A stretch of 64,000 nucleotides of DNA, taken from the NCBI RefSeq assembly GCF_947241705.1, contig NC_079267.1, positions 956,501 to 1,020,500 of the forward strand, read 5' to 3'. This document shows, piece after piece, positions 38,401-49,415 of this stretch. A program made the position numbers and the translations under genes. Source of the DNA: Saccharomyces mikatae IFO 1815 (taxonomy: Eukaryota; Ascomycota; Saccharomycetes; Saccharomycetales; Saccharomycetaceae). Under the pieces are notes generated by a model. The model was not told the DNA's origin and did no database searches. It was given only the letters and a program-made list of their open reading frames with translations. Numbering within the stretch: the stretch's first letter is position 1; each line of letters begins with the position of its first letter.

Positions 38401-41400
38401 ATGTCACAACAGGATACCCAGCGCTGGCTACCCACGAATCGACTAATGTATGGTGTACTTGTTAAATCTTTCCTTCCATTACAAAGGCATCCTGAACTTG
38501 TATATGAGAATAGCAATTATGCAAACGTATATGTGGGCGCTGAGGTTTACGTTTTCGAAGTGTCTGAAGATAGAAAGTGGTGCAGAGCGTACCAATGTTT
38601 ACGACCCTTTCCTGAAGAATTCATATCGAATATGAATTCAGCGAATGATGTTTTGCCAGATGTGAAACCAAAATTGGTGATTTTTCCTAAAAAATTTGTT
38701 CACTTCGAAGCTCAAAAAGCCGTTAGTACCATGCCATTTTTCAAAGCACCCAGTGCTGATGATTTTAAATCCTTGATTAGTAAAGAATGTGAGTCCCGCT
38801 CTTTTTGTGACAGCCTGTATGTTAGTTCTACTGATGATATATCAACTGGTAAACCCAAAAAGATACCGCGACCTCCGTTTCCCTTCTTCAGGTACCAAAA
38901 GAGACCCTTTGAAGACGAAATGGGCCCTATATTATCTCTTATTTCTTCGCACGTCTACTCCATGTACTCAATTGGCGAGTTTGCAATATATAGAAAAATG
39001 ATAAAATTGTATTATGATTTGGACACCATACGGTTTAGGTTATCTATGGATTTAACCACAGAGACTGAGAAAATCAATCTAATAAGAGCAGCAACGTCCT
39101 TGCGAACGAAAATCGCAAAATTTTTGTCCTCCACATATAGGAAAAATAAACTTGTTGCTAACTATACTCCAAGAAACCCTGATCCATATGGTTTTGAAGG
39201 AATCTTTGCTAGAGATATTAATACTGGAGAGTTGCTTTCGTATAAGATCGACAAGCTAAGAACTTTGGTATCATCTTCGATGCTTTGTGGTTTAACTAAT
39301 ACATTTCCTATGGTAGCTGTTGTAGAACCAGAGGATGAACATTCGTCGAATGGAATATTTGGTACAGTTAGATCGAGTATTCTAGTCAACTTGAAAAATT
39401 TGGCATGGGATCCTTCTATAGCTAATCCCAAATACCAAGAGCTTTCTGTTTGTGTTTACTTGAGGACTGAGGAAGAAGTATTAACAGAGTCTTTCACCAT
39501 GACACAGTCGTCTAATATGGAGTCAGCTTTGGATGAAATTCCTGCAATGCTTTTTAAAAATATTCTAGAGACAATAGTACAGAAAAACAAAGTATACTTA
39601 GTAGTAATACTGAAGGAAACCATAGCAGTTACTACGGAAAATGCCCCAGAAGTTTCATCATACAATATATCTACCCAAGAGTCGAGTTTACATTCTCCAT
39701 TTTCTCCGTTCAATTCATTCACTGAAAATAAGATTGACCATGTGAAAAGGGGTTTAGCCGCAGGAGTTATAGACATATCTCCAGTTTTTAAATTCTATAA
39801 TGGGCCATCCGTTGTAAATAAAGCTCAAAGCTTTAACCTCTATCTTTACAGTTCTGACTTCTCGGAAACACTACATTGTAAACCTTCCAAAGATACAGAT
39901 TTAGGTTGGGGTGGTTTAGTAAATAAAATCATAAAAGATTCTTCCGAAGGAGTTTCTGTTAATCCTAGGGCGGTTTCTTTATCCGTAACTGTAAAGGAGA
40001 TCATAGGTAAACAAGAAGCAGAGAAAGTGCTTTCTACATCTTTAGTACCAATAAGATCTATCCCCACATACTTCTACGATACCATGTTTAGTCAAGCAGA
40101 AAGAATTTATTTGAACCTGGGTAGGGTATCACTTTGTGGATTTGCTACTGCTGATACAAATATCGAAAATGTCACTGTTCAAATTTCCTGTAGGAATAAG
40201 AACGTAAAGTTTTGCAAAAATAACCTTGAAGAGAGAACAGGGGACTGGGTTTTCGTTTCAGTGCGTCCAAATGAGAGCATAGGCGAATCAATTAGAGTAG
40301 AAGGGGTAGAAAATATGAATGAGGACGAAACATTAAGAGTGTTAGTATATTTGAACGGATTTTTAATGGCAAAATCAAATATACACATCAAGAAAAAAAA
40401 CAAAATCATAGAATATAGGAAAGGTACCGTATTTCAAATAATGTCCTCTACGTCAATGCCTTTGATTCATTTAGAACTTGAAGCTTCGTATTTTGGTCGA
40501 AAATACAATATCAATCCAGCCATTGCAAATTTTTTGGTTCTTCAAACTAATAATGTTGGGTTGGACCAGAAGCTCAAAAATCATTACGCAATTACATTGA
40601 GAGATCTGAACAACATTTCATTTAAAGATCTATTAAAACATTTCGACACAATTTTAGCACATTATTTGTTACTCCTTGAGTTTGTAAATGAAGCCGCTGA
40701 TAAAAAAGATCTTTCTTCCAGTTTCCCCAACATTGTATTCAGTGAGTTTGTCAAGTTTCTGAATCTGATGTTAACACACCAAGAAAATGCTAGATACTGG
40801 TTTAATAGGTTGTATAAAAAGGTTTTGTCAAGAGAGCTAGAATGTCCTAATGTTGCACCGATACTAATAAAACATATGACAATGATCTTTGATAAGAGTC
40901 ATTCCTCTTGGACTAGAACAGGAACAGCAGTCTGTCGAACTATTTTGTACCTAATCGTGCTGGCAATTGGTTCATCTCATTCAGACGAAATGCCTAATTT
41001 TGTCGGTTTTTTTAAAAGCTTGCACAAATTTCTGATGATTCCCGATGAGCCGATAATAGAAGACCAAATTTTGTTAATAGAGAGCTTTCCCTCTATGGTA
41101 GAAACAATGACTAATCATTGTGACGTGGAAGATTTGGTTCGTTTTGCGATTGAGCTGTTTGAATGTTGTCAAGAAAAAGAAATGATTCAAGGAATTTACT
41201 CCAGAATGCTTTCGGCTCGAGAAGAGGAATACTTGAATGCAAAGTTCACATGCCTTTTAAAGTTGATTAACAAGAAGGTTCTGAAAAGATATTCACTCAC
41301 TACGGAATCTGTAGATAAACTGAGATTACGATTCTTATCTAAATCTCTTGAGTGGGTACTTATACCATATGCTCCAGATGATGATAAACATTTCCATGTA

Positions 41401-44199
41401 GAATCCTTGCGCCTAGCTAATTCTGTTTTGATTACGATAATAGAGGATTACAAATCTGATATGCTACAAAGGAACTTGATAAGATTATTACCATATTTAT
41501 GTAAGTCCTTCGTGCATCTAAGAAGGCATTGTAAGAAAGCACGTTTAATGAGGCCTCGGAGAGTCTTCACTATGCTTTTCCCCAGCGTCATACCGTGTAA
41601 CTATATCCCGGTCGATTCCATCGTGAATGATGAAGTAGTTGTAGAAGTTCTTCTGGAACTGGCCATTATAATTTGTGAAATAGCGAAGATTTCATCACAC
41701 TCATTTGGCAAATATCAATCTATTAAGCAAATTGTAACCTTGTGCGCTAAAGACTCTCTTTTTCAGTCCAAATTCTATTTACGGAAAATTACCAATGAAC
41801 ATGTTTACACAATAACCAAAACAATATTTTTATTTTTTAAGCAAGACTGGTTCCCTGGAATGAAGTGGTTAGGCGTATCAGCATTATTAGGAAGATCATC
41901 TTTAACATTGCTTAATTTATACAAGGACTACATCATAGAGAATAATTCACCTTCTCCATCAAAGGAATCAGAAAAACGGGTCGACATGCGACTCTGGGCG
42001 GAATACGTAAAGGTCATATTATTAGTTTCAAATCATAAAAGTGCTTCTTTAACAAAGTTGGCTATTACTCCACGTAAGGCCGTTTATTTAATATCAGGTG
42101 ATCTGAAAAAAATTTCTGCGTATATCCTAAATGATTGTTGGGATGCTTTAGCCAGGGGACACTATAATGTCACATATGCTAAAAAATATGGATTGGGAGC
42201 CTTGAGTAATTATCAATTTGAATTATTTGTCCATAATCAATTTTTGATTCGTGAGATCTTTATTTTTGCCTTCCATAGGCATATTGATGCAACAAGAATC
42301 AGTTGCAAAATACTGTGGGGGTTAGGATTAAACTTTTGGAGGATATTTGGGTCTGTTCAGCCAGCAGTGAATGCGTGTATTCCGGAGCTATTCAGTGCAT
42401 ATCAAATTGGGAAGCTTCGTTTAAATGACTATGAATTAGAGAGGTTTGTTTCTTGCTTTTTTTTTATGATACACGTTCCGGATTCTGACACTTTTTTCCC
42501 TGCTTGTATGGATTTCTTAAAAGACCTGCTTGGCTTTTTGCATATTGTGAATGAAATTCACAAAATACCTAATCAAGAAGAATTTGATGATGATCGAACG
42601 GCGCGTCACATAGAAATGTTTGAGTACTTACTAGAAGCAAATAGACCAGAATTATTTCATAGAATGATTTATGATTTGTTTGTTCATTTTGTTCAGAAGA
42701 AAGATTTTGTTCAAGCCGCCTTAAGTCTGGAACTTTTGGCAGGCACTTACGCATGGGACTCTAATGATACTCTTGAAGCAATATCTTTCCCGCCATTGCC
42801 CGAGCAATCCTCATTTGAAAGGAAGGAATATTTGCTTAAGGAATCCGCAAGAAACTTCTCAAGGGGCCAAAAACCAGAAAAGGCTTTAGCAGTATACAAG
42901 GATTTGATTAAGGCCTATGACGAGATAAACTATGATTTAAATGGGTTGGCCTTTGTACATGACCAAATAGCGGGTATTTACACGAGATTACAATCAATTG
43001 ATAGACTGGTTCCAACGTACTTTAAAATTTCTTTCATGGGATTCGGCTTTCCGAAATCTCTGAGAAATAAATCATTTATTTTTGAGGGTCTCCCCTTTGA
43101 ACATATAACGTCTATGCATGACAGGCTTTTAAGGAGCTATCACGGATCAAACATTGTGCACTCTCAAGAAGAAGTAGATATGCTATCCATGAATCCTCCC
43201 ATGGGAAAGTACATTCATGTAGCCTCCGTTGAACCGTGCTTGAGTATATCTGACAACTACACTAGTAGCGACAAAAAGAGTTCCATTAACAATAAAGTGC
43301 GTATGTATATTGAAAATAGAAATTTGAGGACTTTCAGTAACTCTCGACGTTTACCAGGTGCAAAAGGTGTTACTGATTTGTGGGTGGAGGAGTATACATA
43401 TCACACTATGAATACTTTTCCAACACTAATGAATAGATCAGAAATTCTCAAAGTTACCAAGAGCAAACTTTCACCGCTTGAAAATGCAATTCGTTCCTTG
43501 CAAGTAAAAATACAAGAATTATATGGGCTCGAAAACATGTGCAACAAAACCTTGAAAGACCACGGTGATGTAAACGATTTATTTAGTGAGCTTTCCACAA
43601 ATATTACCGGTACAATATCTGCTCCGGTTAACGGAGGTATATCCCAGTACAAAGCTTTTCTAAGACCTTCCACTTCCAAACAAAGTAGTAGTGAGGATTT
43701 GGCAAGGTTAACACTAGCCTTTGACGAACTTGTTGCAGTATTAGGTCGCTGTCTAACGCTGCATGCTGAATTATTGCCCTCAAAGGAATTGAAACCATCA
43801 CATGACTTTCTAGTACGGCTCTTCGAAGAAAATTTTGCGGAAGAGATAGAGAGGTACAGTCGGACTAACAATGAGGCTGGTCATGGCAAGGGCCAAATAA
43901 TGACGAATCGAGTAGTTTCACACAAGAACTCTGCTAAAAAGTCGAGCTTTTCTGGAAGGGAACATCACACGTCAGGGTCCAATCACAGTCAGTTTGTATT
44001 GGAACACAGTGACTCGTTTGGCCCTAACAGTTTACTTTTTGGAAAGTATATAACAAGGACGTTATCCCACTCGTCTACCACCAGTAGCTTGAATAAAAGT
44101 GTAATTGGTTCTGCCAACTCAAGCAGCTTTTTATCAGGACCGCAGCCAGATACGATTGCAGATTCACAGCAGAAGCACAGTAACTCGCAGTTAGAATAA
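38401..44199 (+). CDS. DCK1: DCK1, DOCK-family Rho5 exchange factor
   Basis: At 1932 residues this is the largest gene in the window, with the same length as its S. cerevisiae orthologue. Dck1 resembles animal DOCK180 and acts with Lmo1 (ELMO) to activate the GTPase Rho5, affecting oxidative-stress response, mitophagy and cell-wall integrity. An SH3-like N-terminus (about 15-75, GVLVKSFLPLQ), a central DHR-1/C2-like region, long helical repeats, and the DHR-2 exchange domain starting near residue 1420 (DFVQAALSLELLAG) are recognisable. The C-terminal 100 residues are Ser-rich and disordered. The ATG at 38401 is the first in frame. There is no stop or frameshift across 5.8 kb. Confidence 0.95.
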   Translation: MSQQDTQRWLPTNRLMYGVLVKSFLPLQRHPELVYENSNYANVYVGAEVYVFEVSEDRKWCRAYQCLRPFPEEFISNMNSANDVLPDVKPKLVIFPKKFVHFEAQKAVSTMPFFKAPSADDFKSLISKECESRSFCDSLYVSSTDDISTGKPKKIPRPPFPFFRYQKRPFEDEMGPILSLISSHVYSMYSIGEFAIYRKMIKLYYDLDTIRFRLSMDLTTETEKINLIRAATSLRTKIAKFLSSTYRKNKLVANYTPRNPDPYGFEGIFARDINTGELLSYKIDKLRTLVSSSMLCGLTNTFPMVAVVEPEDEHSSNGIFGTVRSSILVNLKNLAWDPSIANPKYQELSVCVYLRTEEEVLTESFTMTQSSNMESALDEIPAMLFKNILETIVQKNKVYLVVILKETIAVTTENAPEVSSYNISTQESSLHSPFSPFNSFTENKIDHVKRGLAAGVIDISPVFKFYNGPSVVNKAQSFNLYLYSSDFSETLHCKPSKDTDLGWGGLVNKIIKDSSEGVSVNPRAVSLSVTVKEIIGKQEAEKVLSTSLVPIRSIPTYFYDTMFSQAERIYLNLGRVSLCGFATADTNIENVTVQISCRNKNVKFCKNNLEERTGDWVFVSVRPNESIGESIRVEGVENMNEDETLRVLVYLNGFLMAKSNIHIKKKNKIIEYRKGTVFQIMSSTSMPLIHLELEASYFGRKYNINPAIANFLVLQTNNVGLDQKLKNHYAITLRDLNNISFKDLLKHFDTILAHYLLLLEFVNEAADKKDLSSSFPNIVFSEFVKFLNLMLTHQENARYWFNRLYKKVLSRELECPNVAPILIKHMTMIFDKSHSSWTRTGTAVCRTILYLIVLAIGSSHSDEMPNFVGFFKSLHKFLMIPDEPIIEDQILLIESFPSMVETMTNHCDVEDLVRFAIELFECCQEKEMIQGIYSRMLSAREEEYLNAKFTCLLKLINKKVLKRYSLTTESVDKLRLRFLSKSLEWVLIPYAPDDDKHFHVESLRLANSVLITIIEDYKSDMLQRNLIRLLPYLCKSFVHLRRHCKKARLMRPRRVFTMLFPSVIPCNYIPVDSIVNDEVVVEVLLELAIIICEIAKISSHSFGKYQSIKQIVTLCAKDSLFQSKFYLRKITNEHVYTITKTIFLFFKQDWFPGMKWLGVSALLGRSSLTLLNLYKDYIIENNSPSPSKESEKRVDMRLWAEYVKVILLVSNHKSASLTKLAITPRKAVYLISGDLKKISAYILNDCWDALARGHYNVTYAKKYGLGALSNYQFELFVHNQFLIREIFIFAFHRHIDATRISCKILWGLGLNFWRIFGSVQPAVNACIPELFSAYQIGKLRLNDYELERFVSCFFFMIHVPDSDTFFPACMDFLKDLLGFLHIVNEIHKIPNQEEFDDDRTARHIEMFEYLLEANRPELFHRMIYDLFVHFVQKKDFVQAALSLELLAGTYAWDSNDTLEAISFPPLPEQSSFERKEYLLKESARNFSRGQKPEKALAVYKDLIKAYDEINYDLNGLAFVHDQIAGIYTRLQSIDRLVPTYFKISFMGFGFPKSLRNKSFIFEGLPFEHITSMHDRLLRSYHGSNIVHSQEEVDMLSMNPPMGKYIHVASVEPCLSISDNYTSSDKKSSINNKVRMYIENRNLRTFSNSRRLPGAKGVTDLWVEEYTYHTMNTFPTLMNRSEILKVTKSKLSPLENAIRSLQVKIQELYGLENMCNKTLKDHGDVNDLFSELSTNITGTISAPVNGGISQYKAFLRPSTSKQSSSEDLARLTLAFDELVAVLGRCLTLHAELLPSKELKPSHDFLVRLFEENFAEEIERYSRTNNEAGHGKGQIMTNRVVSHKNSAKKSSFSGREHHTSGSNHSQFVLEHSDSFGPNSLLFGKYITRTLSHSSTTSSLNKSVIGSANSSSFLSGPQPDTIADSQQKHSNSQLE

Positions 44200-44488
44200 C
44201 AAATGCCATTAATTGTTCAACATTATAGAATCTGTGCATATGTAATATTCAATTATTCATTTATGACTTTTATTGTAGGCATATTTATGACAACTAATTT
44301 GTTAAATTGTTTTGATTAAATTGTAAGAAAGATGACATATTTCTCCATATTAAACAGATGATCTCCAGTAAACCCTTGGCTTCAATTTCCTTTCCAACAT
44401 TTCTGGATTGATAAAGACTAGCAAAGTGTCGATGTAATCCAGTCAATATTTTCTTGTACTGTCGATCTAAGCCTTTTTCTCCATTTTT

Positions 44489-45742
44489 TCAAGGTTCTTT
44501 GACGTTGTATTGCAACGTGTATAAGGAAGAAAAATCGTCAATCTTGCTGGGCCAAATTGTCTCTGGAAGGTAACTTCCATTTTCAGCTATAAAATTCTGA
44601 CGCTCTTTCTGGTCTTGCGCATTCAAATTCTGCAGCTGTTTCTCGCAATCATTCAAGATAGTTCTCATCTTGTTGGCCACTTCTTTCCTCCTCTGTGCTT
44701 CTAGGACCAAATTTCTGTAACTTTCCTCGAAGTTATCATAAAATTCACAAAGTTCTTTTGTTACCTGGATATCTTGTGTGCAAGAATTTTTGAAGGTGTC
44801 AATGAGGTCAGATATATCCTTAAAGATTAGTAAATATTCTAAATTTTTATTGAAGTCATTTATTATTTCAGAAACCTTGGCGTGTATTTCATTCTTTTCG
44901 TTCGTTTTTACTTGCAAGAATTGATTCAAGTTGAGTATTGCTTTATCCACGTCATCAATTACCTCATGTAAAGTTTTGAATATATTACTTAATTCTTGAT
45001 CGTCACCTTGTACCACCTTATACAGGTCCTCGCATTCTTCATTGCTCACTTTTTTATCCTGCAATAAGCGTGCCTTATCAAAATGTTGTGTTAGCGAATT
45101 CATTATCTCTGCTAGGTCCTTTTCAAGATCCGTTAGTTCTCTACTAAACCGCTCTGCCACACCAGCTTCCATCAGCTTATCTATGCCAAGTTTACTTTGG
45201 AATGTTCTTGTTATATCCGCTAGTTTAGTTTCAATCAGTTCTTTGTTAAGTTTTTTGACCATATTCTCGTATTGAAGCCCAATGTTTTCTATTTGACGTT
45301 CAATTACTGGTACTTCCTTCAGTTTGTCATATAATAGGTTTACATTGTCCCTCGAGATGTAATCCCCTAATTTAGAGGATCCAGTATCATCATTTTCTGC
45401 CATACTGAGCTCATTTACTATGCCATCCAATTTTTCTACTTTAGTGGTGATTTTGTGTTGCCAATGTTTCATCTCATCAACCAGGACCACTAGGACTACT
45501 TGATTCCATTGTTTCTGAATCAACTTCTTTCCAATACCTTCTTTCAAAATAGCATAAAGAAACTTTCCTTGCTGTTTCAGGCTAACTATCAAGAAACTGA
45601 GCTTTGAAGTACTCAACTGCCAAGATGATAATTTTTTCTTAATGTCTACAATCCTTTGATTAGCACTTGAACATAAAAGTTGAGCATCAGTCAACGTTTT
45701 TCTTGCATTATTAACGAACTTTGCAACATCTGATTCGTTCAT
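44489..45742 (-). CDS. ATG17: ATG17, autophagy scaffold protein
   Basis: The product has 417 residues, equal to S. cerevisiae Atg17. It is the crescent-shaped, nearly all-helical scaffold that with Atg29 and Atg31 organises the pre-autophagosomal structure and activates Atg1 kinase upon starvation. The sequence is coiled coil throughout, rich in Lys, Glu, Leu and Asn, with no membrane segment. Conserved ends are visible: [20 protein letters not shown] at the N-terminus and [17 protein letters not shown] at the C-terminus. The start ATG is at 45742-45740. It diverges from SPP382 across only 224 bases and converges on DCK1. Confidence 0.96.
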   Translation of the reverse strand: MNESDVAKFVNNARKTLTDAQLLCSSANQRIVDIKKKLSSWQLSTSKLSFLIVSLKQQGKFLYAILKEGIGKKLIQKQWNQVVLVVLVDEMKHWQHKITTKVEKLDGIVNELSMAENDDTGSSKLGDYISRDNVNLLYDKLKEVPVIERQIENIGLQYENMVKKLNKELIETKLADITRTFQSKLGIDKLMEAGVAERFSRELTDLEKDLAEIMNSLTQHFDKARLLQDKKVSNEECEDLYKVVQGDDQELSNIFKTLHEVIDDVDKAILNLNQFLQVKTNEKNEIHAKVSEIINDFNKNLEYLLIFKDISDLIDTFKNSCTQDIQVTKELCEFYDNFEESYRNLVLEAQRRKEVANKMRTILNDCEKQLQNLNAQDQKERQNFIAENGSYLPETIWPSKIDDFSSLYTLQYNVKEP

Positions 45743-45966
45743 AGGTATTGATTATTATGAATATATCCTCACACTATCGATTTCCATATAGATTTTATGC
45801 TGTTTTCAAATAATCGTCAAGTTAGAGATATATTATATTTTTAAATGCTGGGAGAGAAGAGCGCGTATCTATTATACACATTGCGTCAAAACAATAACAA
45901 AAGTTATAATGTCGAGAGCAATAAAACTGATTGAGAACGAAGTCTTTAACTTTAGTACATTAAAAC

Positions 45967-48096
45967 ATGGCAGAATCAGGTTTCGACAGAGACAAAATTA
46001 ACTTTTTGAAAAAAAGAAGGATTGATTACTATGATCACAGCAATAAGGAAGATAGTACATCAGTGGCACGCAGTAACATGGCATGTTCCAATGATTTCTT
46101 AAATTCCAGTAGTAACAACGTTCCAATGAACTCAAAACTGACAAAGAAATATGGTGTCGGTGCGAAGTTGCTTTCGAAGATGGGATATATTGAAGGGAAA
46201 GGGCTTGGTAAGGATTGTTCCGGTATAGCTACACCAATCGAAACTCAAAGTCGGCCTGTGCACAATGCTGGTTTAGGAATGTTTTTAAGCACCACCACCA
46301 GTAACTATCACAGTGAAGATGAGGATCAGTTGAGCTCTGGAGATGAGTTAGGAGACAGTGTAAAGCTAGTCAAATTCAATAAAACCTCTACGGAAATATT
46401 AGGTGAGCCCCCCTTTAATGATAGTGGCGATATAGCTATAGTACGAACACTGAGGGAGTTGAGATTGGCAGGGGTACAAATACCTGATCAGGTCATAAAA
46501 AAAATTAATCCATTGAATGAAGTATCGAAATCGAAAAAGGACGCGTTCGTGGAGACATTACAGGAATTGCTAAACATTGAAAGAAGCCTGGAAGGTATCC
46601 GTCAACGTATCTCTCCTTTAGAGTTACAAATAAAAGAATACGATGAAAAAAAAATTCTTCTTTCTGATTTGGAATCTACTTTGAAGGATGAAAATAGGCA
46701 TATCACTCTTTTTGATAAGATCAGTGCCATTTTGAAATTATCCGATGATGACCTCATAGACAGACTAACTTCCAAGTTATTAAGCAAAGAGCTGTTTTTA
46801 GAACTCGATTGGAGTCATTTAGAAGAACGAAATGATGTAATTGATGAACTAACACAGATTATAGAATTACTTGCATATAGGATGGATACGGCATCAAATT
46901 TTTTGAACAGAACGCAAACAGCAATTTTTAAGATAGTTTACCCCAAACTTGAAAAATTCTGGAAAGAATTTGACTTGACTAAATCCAAAATTGATAGTGC
47001 CATTACCTTGCTGTTAGATTTCGAGCAAGTACTGAATTTTATCGAGTGTAAAGAACATATTATGGAGGAATTTATTTATCCAAAGTTGTTGTTGGCTCTT
47101 GATAATTGGAAACTTCACGATGAAGAAGGAATTGTTTCACCAAGAGTCTGGGTTTTAGATTTTATGATCCTAATTGATGATAAAGTTAAAGATGTGATTG
47201 TGGAAAAGATCGAAACGAAATTTCTTGCCTATTGCAAAAATTGGTACCATAGGGAATCATTCTGTATCACTAATGTTGATATTATATTCATAAAGGAAGT
47301 TCTCTGCGAAACAAGATACTATAAGATTTTATGGAAAGAGTTTCTTCCTAAATTTCTAGATGAGCTATGGGAAAGACACAATGACCCTATATTTGAATTG
47401 GAAGACTGGAAAAAACAACAAGAAGAAAGAGGGAATGATTCTGGATTTTTTTACTTCATGAAAAAACTGAGAAGTTATACTTATTATTTTCATCCAGAAC
47501 AATATGAATTGCTGATACGAGGAACCTTCAATAACATAAATAAAATTCTTTACCAATGGCATCTTTATAGTACAGAGAAAGACTTGCATAAGTCAAAATG
47601 GTGGCTGAATTGGCTGATGAATGTGATATTTGAAGACTCTTTACCAACAGGCTTGGAATTATTGGAGGTTCGAAAAAGTTATCATATATTTGCCATGTCT
47701 GACAGGTTTCACGTTGATAAATCTACACTGGACGAAGATTTCAATTTACGGCTAAGTTTACGAAACTTAATGGAAACACAAGCGATCAACAATATCATTA
47801 AAATTGAAGAAGAAGAACCAACTTATACTATACATAACATTCCACTTGCAAAAGTTGTTACTTCATTCAAAGATGTGGTGGAAGATTACTGTCTCGAAAA
47901 AGGGTATCTGATAAACAAAATACCGAATATGTATACTCAACTGCCATATGGAAGAGATCAAGATTGTGTAGTTCCTTTATTTCAGATTCAAAACGGGAAA
48001 AGAACAGTCAAAGTTGCTTTGAAACACGATATTCTTTGGCTGGAGGATACCAATGGGACATTCAGACCAATCTATTTATGGGTGCTTGACCTCTAG
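45967..48096 (+). CDS. SPP382: SPP382 (NTR1), G-patch activator of Prp43
   Basis: The product (709 residues) is the essential G-patch protein that with Ntr2 recruits and activates the helicase Prp43 to dismantle intron-lariat spliceosomes and defective spliceosomes. The G-patch lies at about 61-106 (KYGVGAKLLSKMGYIEGKGLG), near the N-terminus as expected. The remainder is the helical GC-rich-sequence-binding-factor-like/TFIP11 region. A run of Trp-rich conserved segments (RVWVLDFMI, KWWLNWLMNVIF) fills the C-terminal half. The ATG at 45967 gives a length one residue more than remembered for S. cerevisiae. The downstream neighbour is tRNA-Asn on the other strand. Confidence 0.96.
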   Translation: MAESGFDRDKINFLKKRRIDYYDHSNKEDSTSVARSNMACSNDFLNSSSNNVPMNSKLTKKYGVGAKLLSKMGYIEGKGLGKDCSGIATPIETQSRPVHNAGLGMFLSTTTSNYHSEDEDQLSSGDELGDSVKLVKFNKTSTEILGEPPFNDSGDIAIVRTLRELRLAGVQIPDQVIKKINPLNEVSKSKKDAFVETLQELLNIERSLEGIRQRISPLELQIKEYDEKKILLSDLESTLKDENRHITLFDKISAILKLSDDDLIDRLTSKLLSKELFLELDWSHLEERNDVIDELTQIIELLAYRMDTASNFLNRTQTAIFKIVYPKLEKFWKEFDLTKSKIDSAITLLLDFEQVLNFIECKEHIMEEFIYPKLLLALDNWKLHDEEGIVSPRVWVLDFMILIDDKVKDVIVEKIETKFLAYCKNWYHRESFCITNVDIIFIKEVLCETRYYKILWKEFLPKFLDELWERHNDPIFELEDWKKQQEERGNDSGFFYFMKKLRSYTYYFHPEQYELLIRGTFNNINKILYQWHLYSTEKDLHKSKWWLNWLMNVIFEDSLPTGLELLEVRKSYHIFAMSDRFHVDKSTLDEDFNLRLSLRNLMETQAINNIIKIEEEEPTYTIHNIPLAKVVTSFKDVVEDYCLEKGYLINKIPNMYTQLPYGRDQDCVVPLFQIQNGKRTVKVALKHDILWLEDTNGTFRPIYLWVLDL

Positions 48097-48370
48097 GAGA
48101 GCAACTAGAAAATAATAACCGAATAAAACAATCCTTATATACTATTGTTCTACATAGTAATTGATAACAATGCGTAGTGATAAATAAATAATAAGTGGAC
48201 AAACATTCTCTTTATTCTTTGAAGTAATATTAAATGAGAAAATAATTCTACTAACAAATGCAATACTTGAAATATTAGTGACGGAGCTATGCATGCAAAC
48301 TCCATCGGTTATATATTCAAACTGCCACGTCTTTTTAAAAAATAATCCACTAAAAACTGAACTTAAAAAA

Positions 48371-48444
48371 CGACCCCAGTGAGGGTTGAACTCACGATCT
48401 TGCGATTAACAGTCGCACGCCTTAACCAACTTGGCCATGGAGTC
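48371..48444 (-). tRNA. tN(GUU): tRNA-Asn(GUU)
   Basis: The 74-nt minus-strand gene begins GACTCCATGGCCAAG and ends CTGGGGTCG, with the acceptor stem GACUCCA/UGGGGUC and discriminator G73. The anticodon GUU is at 48410-48408 in the loop of a GCGACUGUUAAUCGC hairpin. The A-box lies in the D-arm and the B-box GTTCAACCC in the T-arm. Six T on the minus strand (48370-48365) directly follow as the Pol III terminator. There is no intron. The LTR cluster lies just upstream in the sense of tRNA transcription. Confidence 0.97.
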
Positions 48445-48535
48445 TCGAAATCTGTTTCTTTTCGGTGAGAGAGCTTACCTATACAAGTATCATGCGAATT
48501 TCTGTATGTATCTAGCCTTTCATTGTTGTTGAGAT

Positions 48536-48885
48536 TGAGAAATGGGTGAATTTTGAGATAATAGTGGAGTTTGATGTAATTTTTGGGATTCCATTTTTTA
48601 TAAGGCAATAATATTAAGTATGTAGATATACTAGAAGTTCTCCTCAGGGATTTAGGAATCCATAAAAGGGAATCTGCAATTCTACACAATTCTATAAACA
48701 TTATTATCATCGTTTTATATGTTCTTATTCATTGATCCTATTACATTATCAATCCTTGCGTTTCAGCTTCCACTAATTTAGATGACTATATCTCATCATT
48801 TGCGTCATCTTCTAACACCGTATATGATAATATACTAGTAATATGACTACTAGTTAGTAGATGATAGTTGATTTATATTACAACA
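48536..48885 (-). mobile_element. Solo LTR A, delta type (Ty1/Ty2 family)
   Basis: This fossil LTR of about 350 bases lies 91 bases upstream of tRNA-Asn. It begins TGAGAAATGG and ends ATTACAACA on the plus strand, so the element is in minus orientation. The sequence near its left end joins a Ty1-like terminus to a Ty2-like variant (GTGGAGTTTGATGTAAT), giving a mosaic. From 48549 onward it is nearly identical to LTR B, so A and B arose by a recent duplication. No internal element remains. Confidence 0.9.
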
Positions 48886-48899
48886 AATTTTGAGATAAT

Positions 48900-49031
48900 T
48901 GTTGATAATTAGTAGTTTAGTAAGTTGTAATAATTAAGAATAGTCGTTCCTTCTTAATCTATATATGTTGATAATTAGTAGTTTAGTAAGTTGTAATAAT
49001 TAAGAATAGTCGTTCCTTCTTAATCTATATA
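48900..49031. repeat. 66-bp perfect tandem duplication at the edge of LTR C
   Basis: Two adjacent, identical 66-base units run from 48900 to 48965 and from 48966 to 49031, each starting TGTTGATAATTAGTAG and ending CTTAATCTATATA. Both lie inside the same ATAAT target-site repeats, so the duplication belongs to the inserted element or arose after insertion. Confidence 0.93.
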
Positions 49032-49346
49032 AGAGAGGTATATAAAACACACGCTGATTGGTTGTATTAAACCAAAAGGTTCAGACATAAATCAGAGTGT
49101 TGATGATAAGAATTTAGTGTTAACTCATCTTCTTATATACTAAGTTCTGGACAATTAATAGATCTTTATCTTATTAGTGCAGGAAATTCTATAATTAGAA
49201 TTTCCCTACTCCATTTAAATTGGTATCACCATAAGAATGTTAGTATTAATTTACTCAACATCATTAGTATCATGTTAAAGAATGTTCGTCATCAACTACA
49301 ACAATTTATATGAATAAATGTATAGTGGTAATCACTTATTCCAACA
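48900..49346 (-). mobile_element. Solo LTR C, Ty4-like (tau type), nested in LTR B
   Basis: This fossil LTR in minus orientation has TGTTG and CCAACA ends and is flanked by a perfect 5-bp target duplication, ATAAT (48895-48899 and 49347-49351). The LTR proper is about 381 bases (48966-49346); its left 66 bases are present twice (48900-48965 and 48966-49031). Assignment to Ty4/tau or the related Tsu4 is from length, termini and remembered sequence and is tentative. It shows about 90 percent identity by eye to the copy at 51668-52049. Confidence 0.85.
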
Positions 49347-49415
49347 ATAATAGTGGAGTTTGATGTAATTGTTGGGATTCCATTTTTTATAAGGCAATAA
49401 TATTAGGTATGTAGA

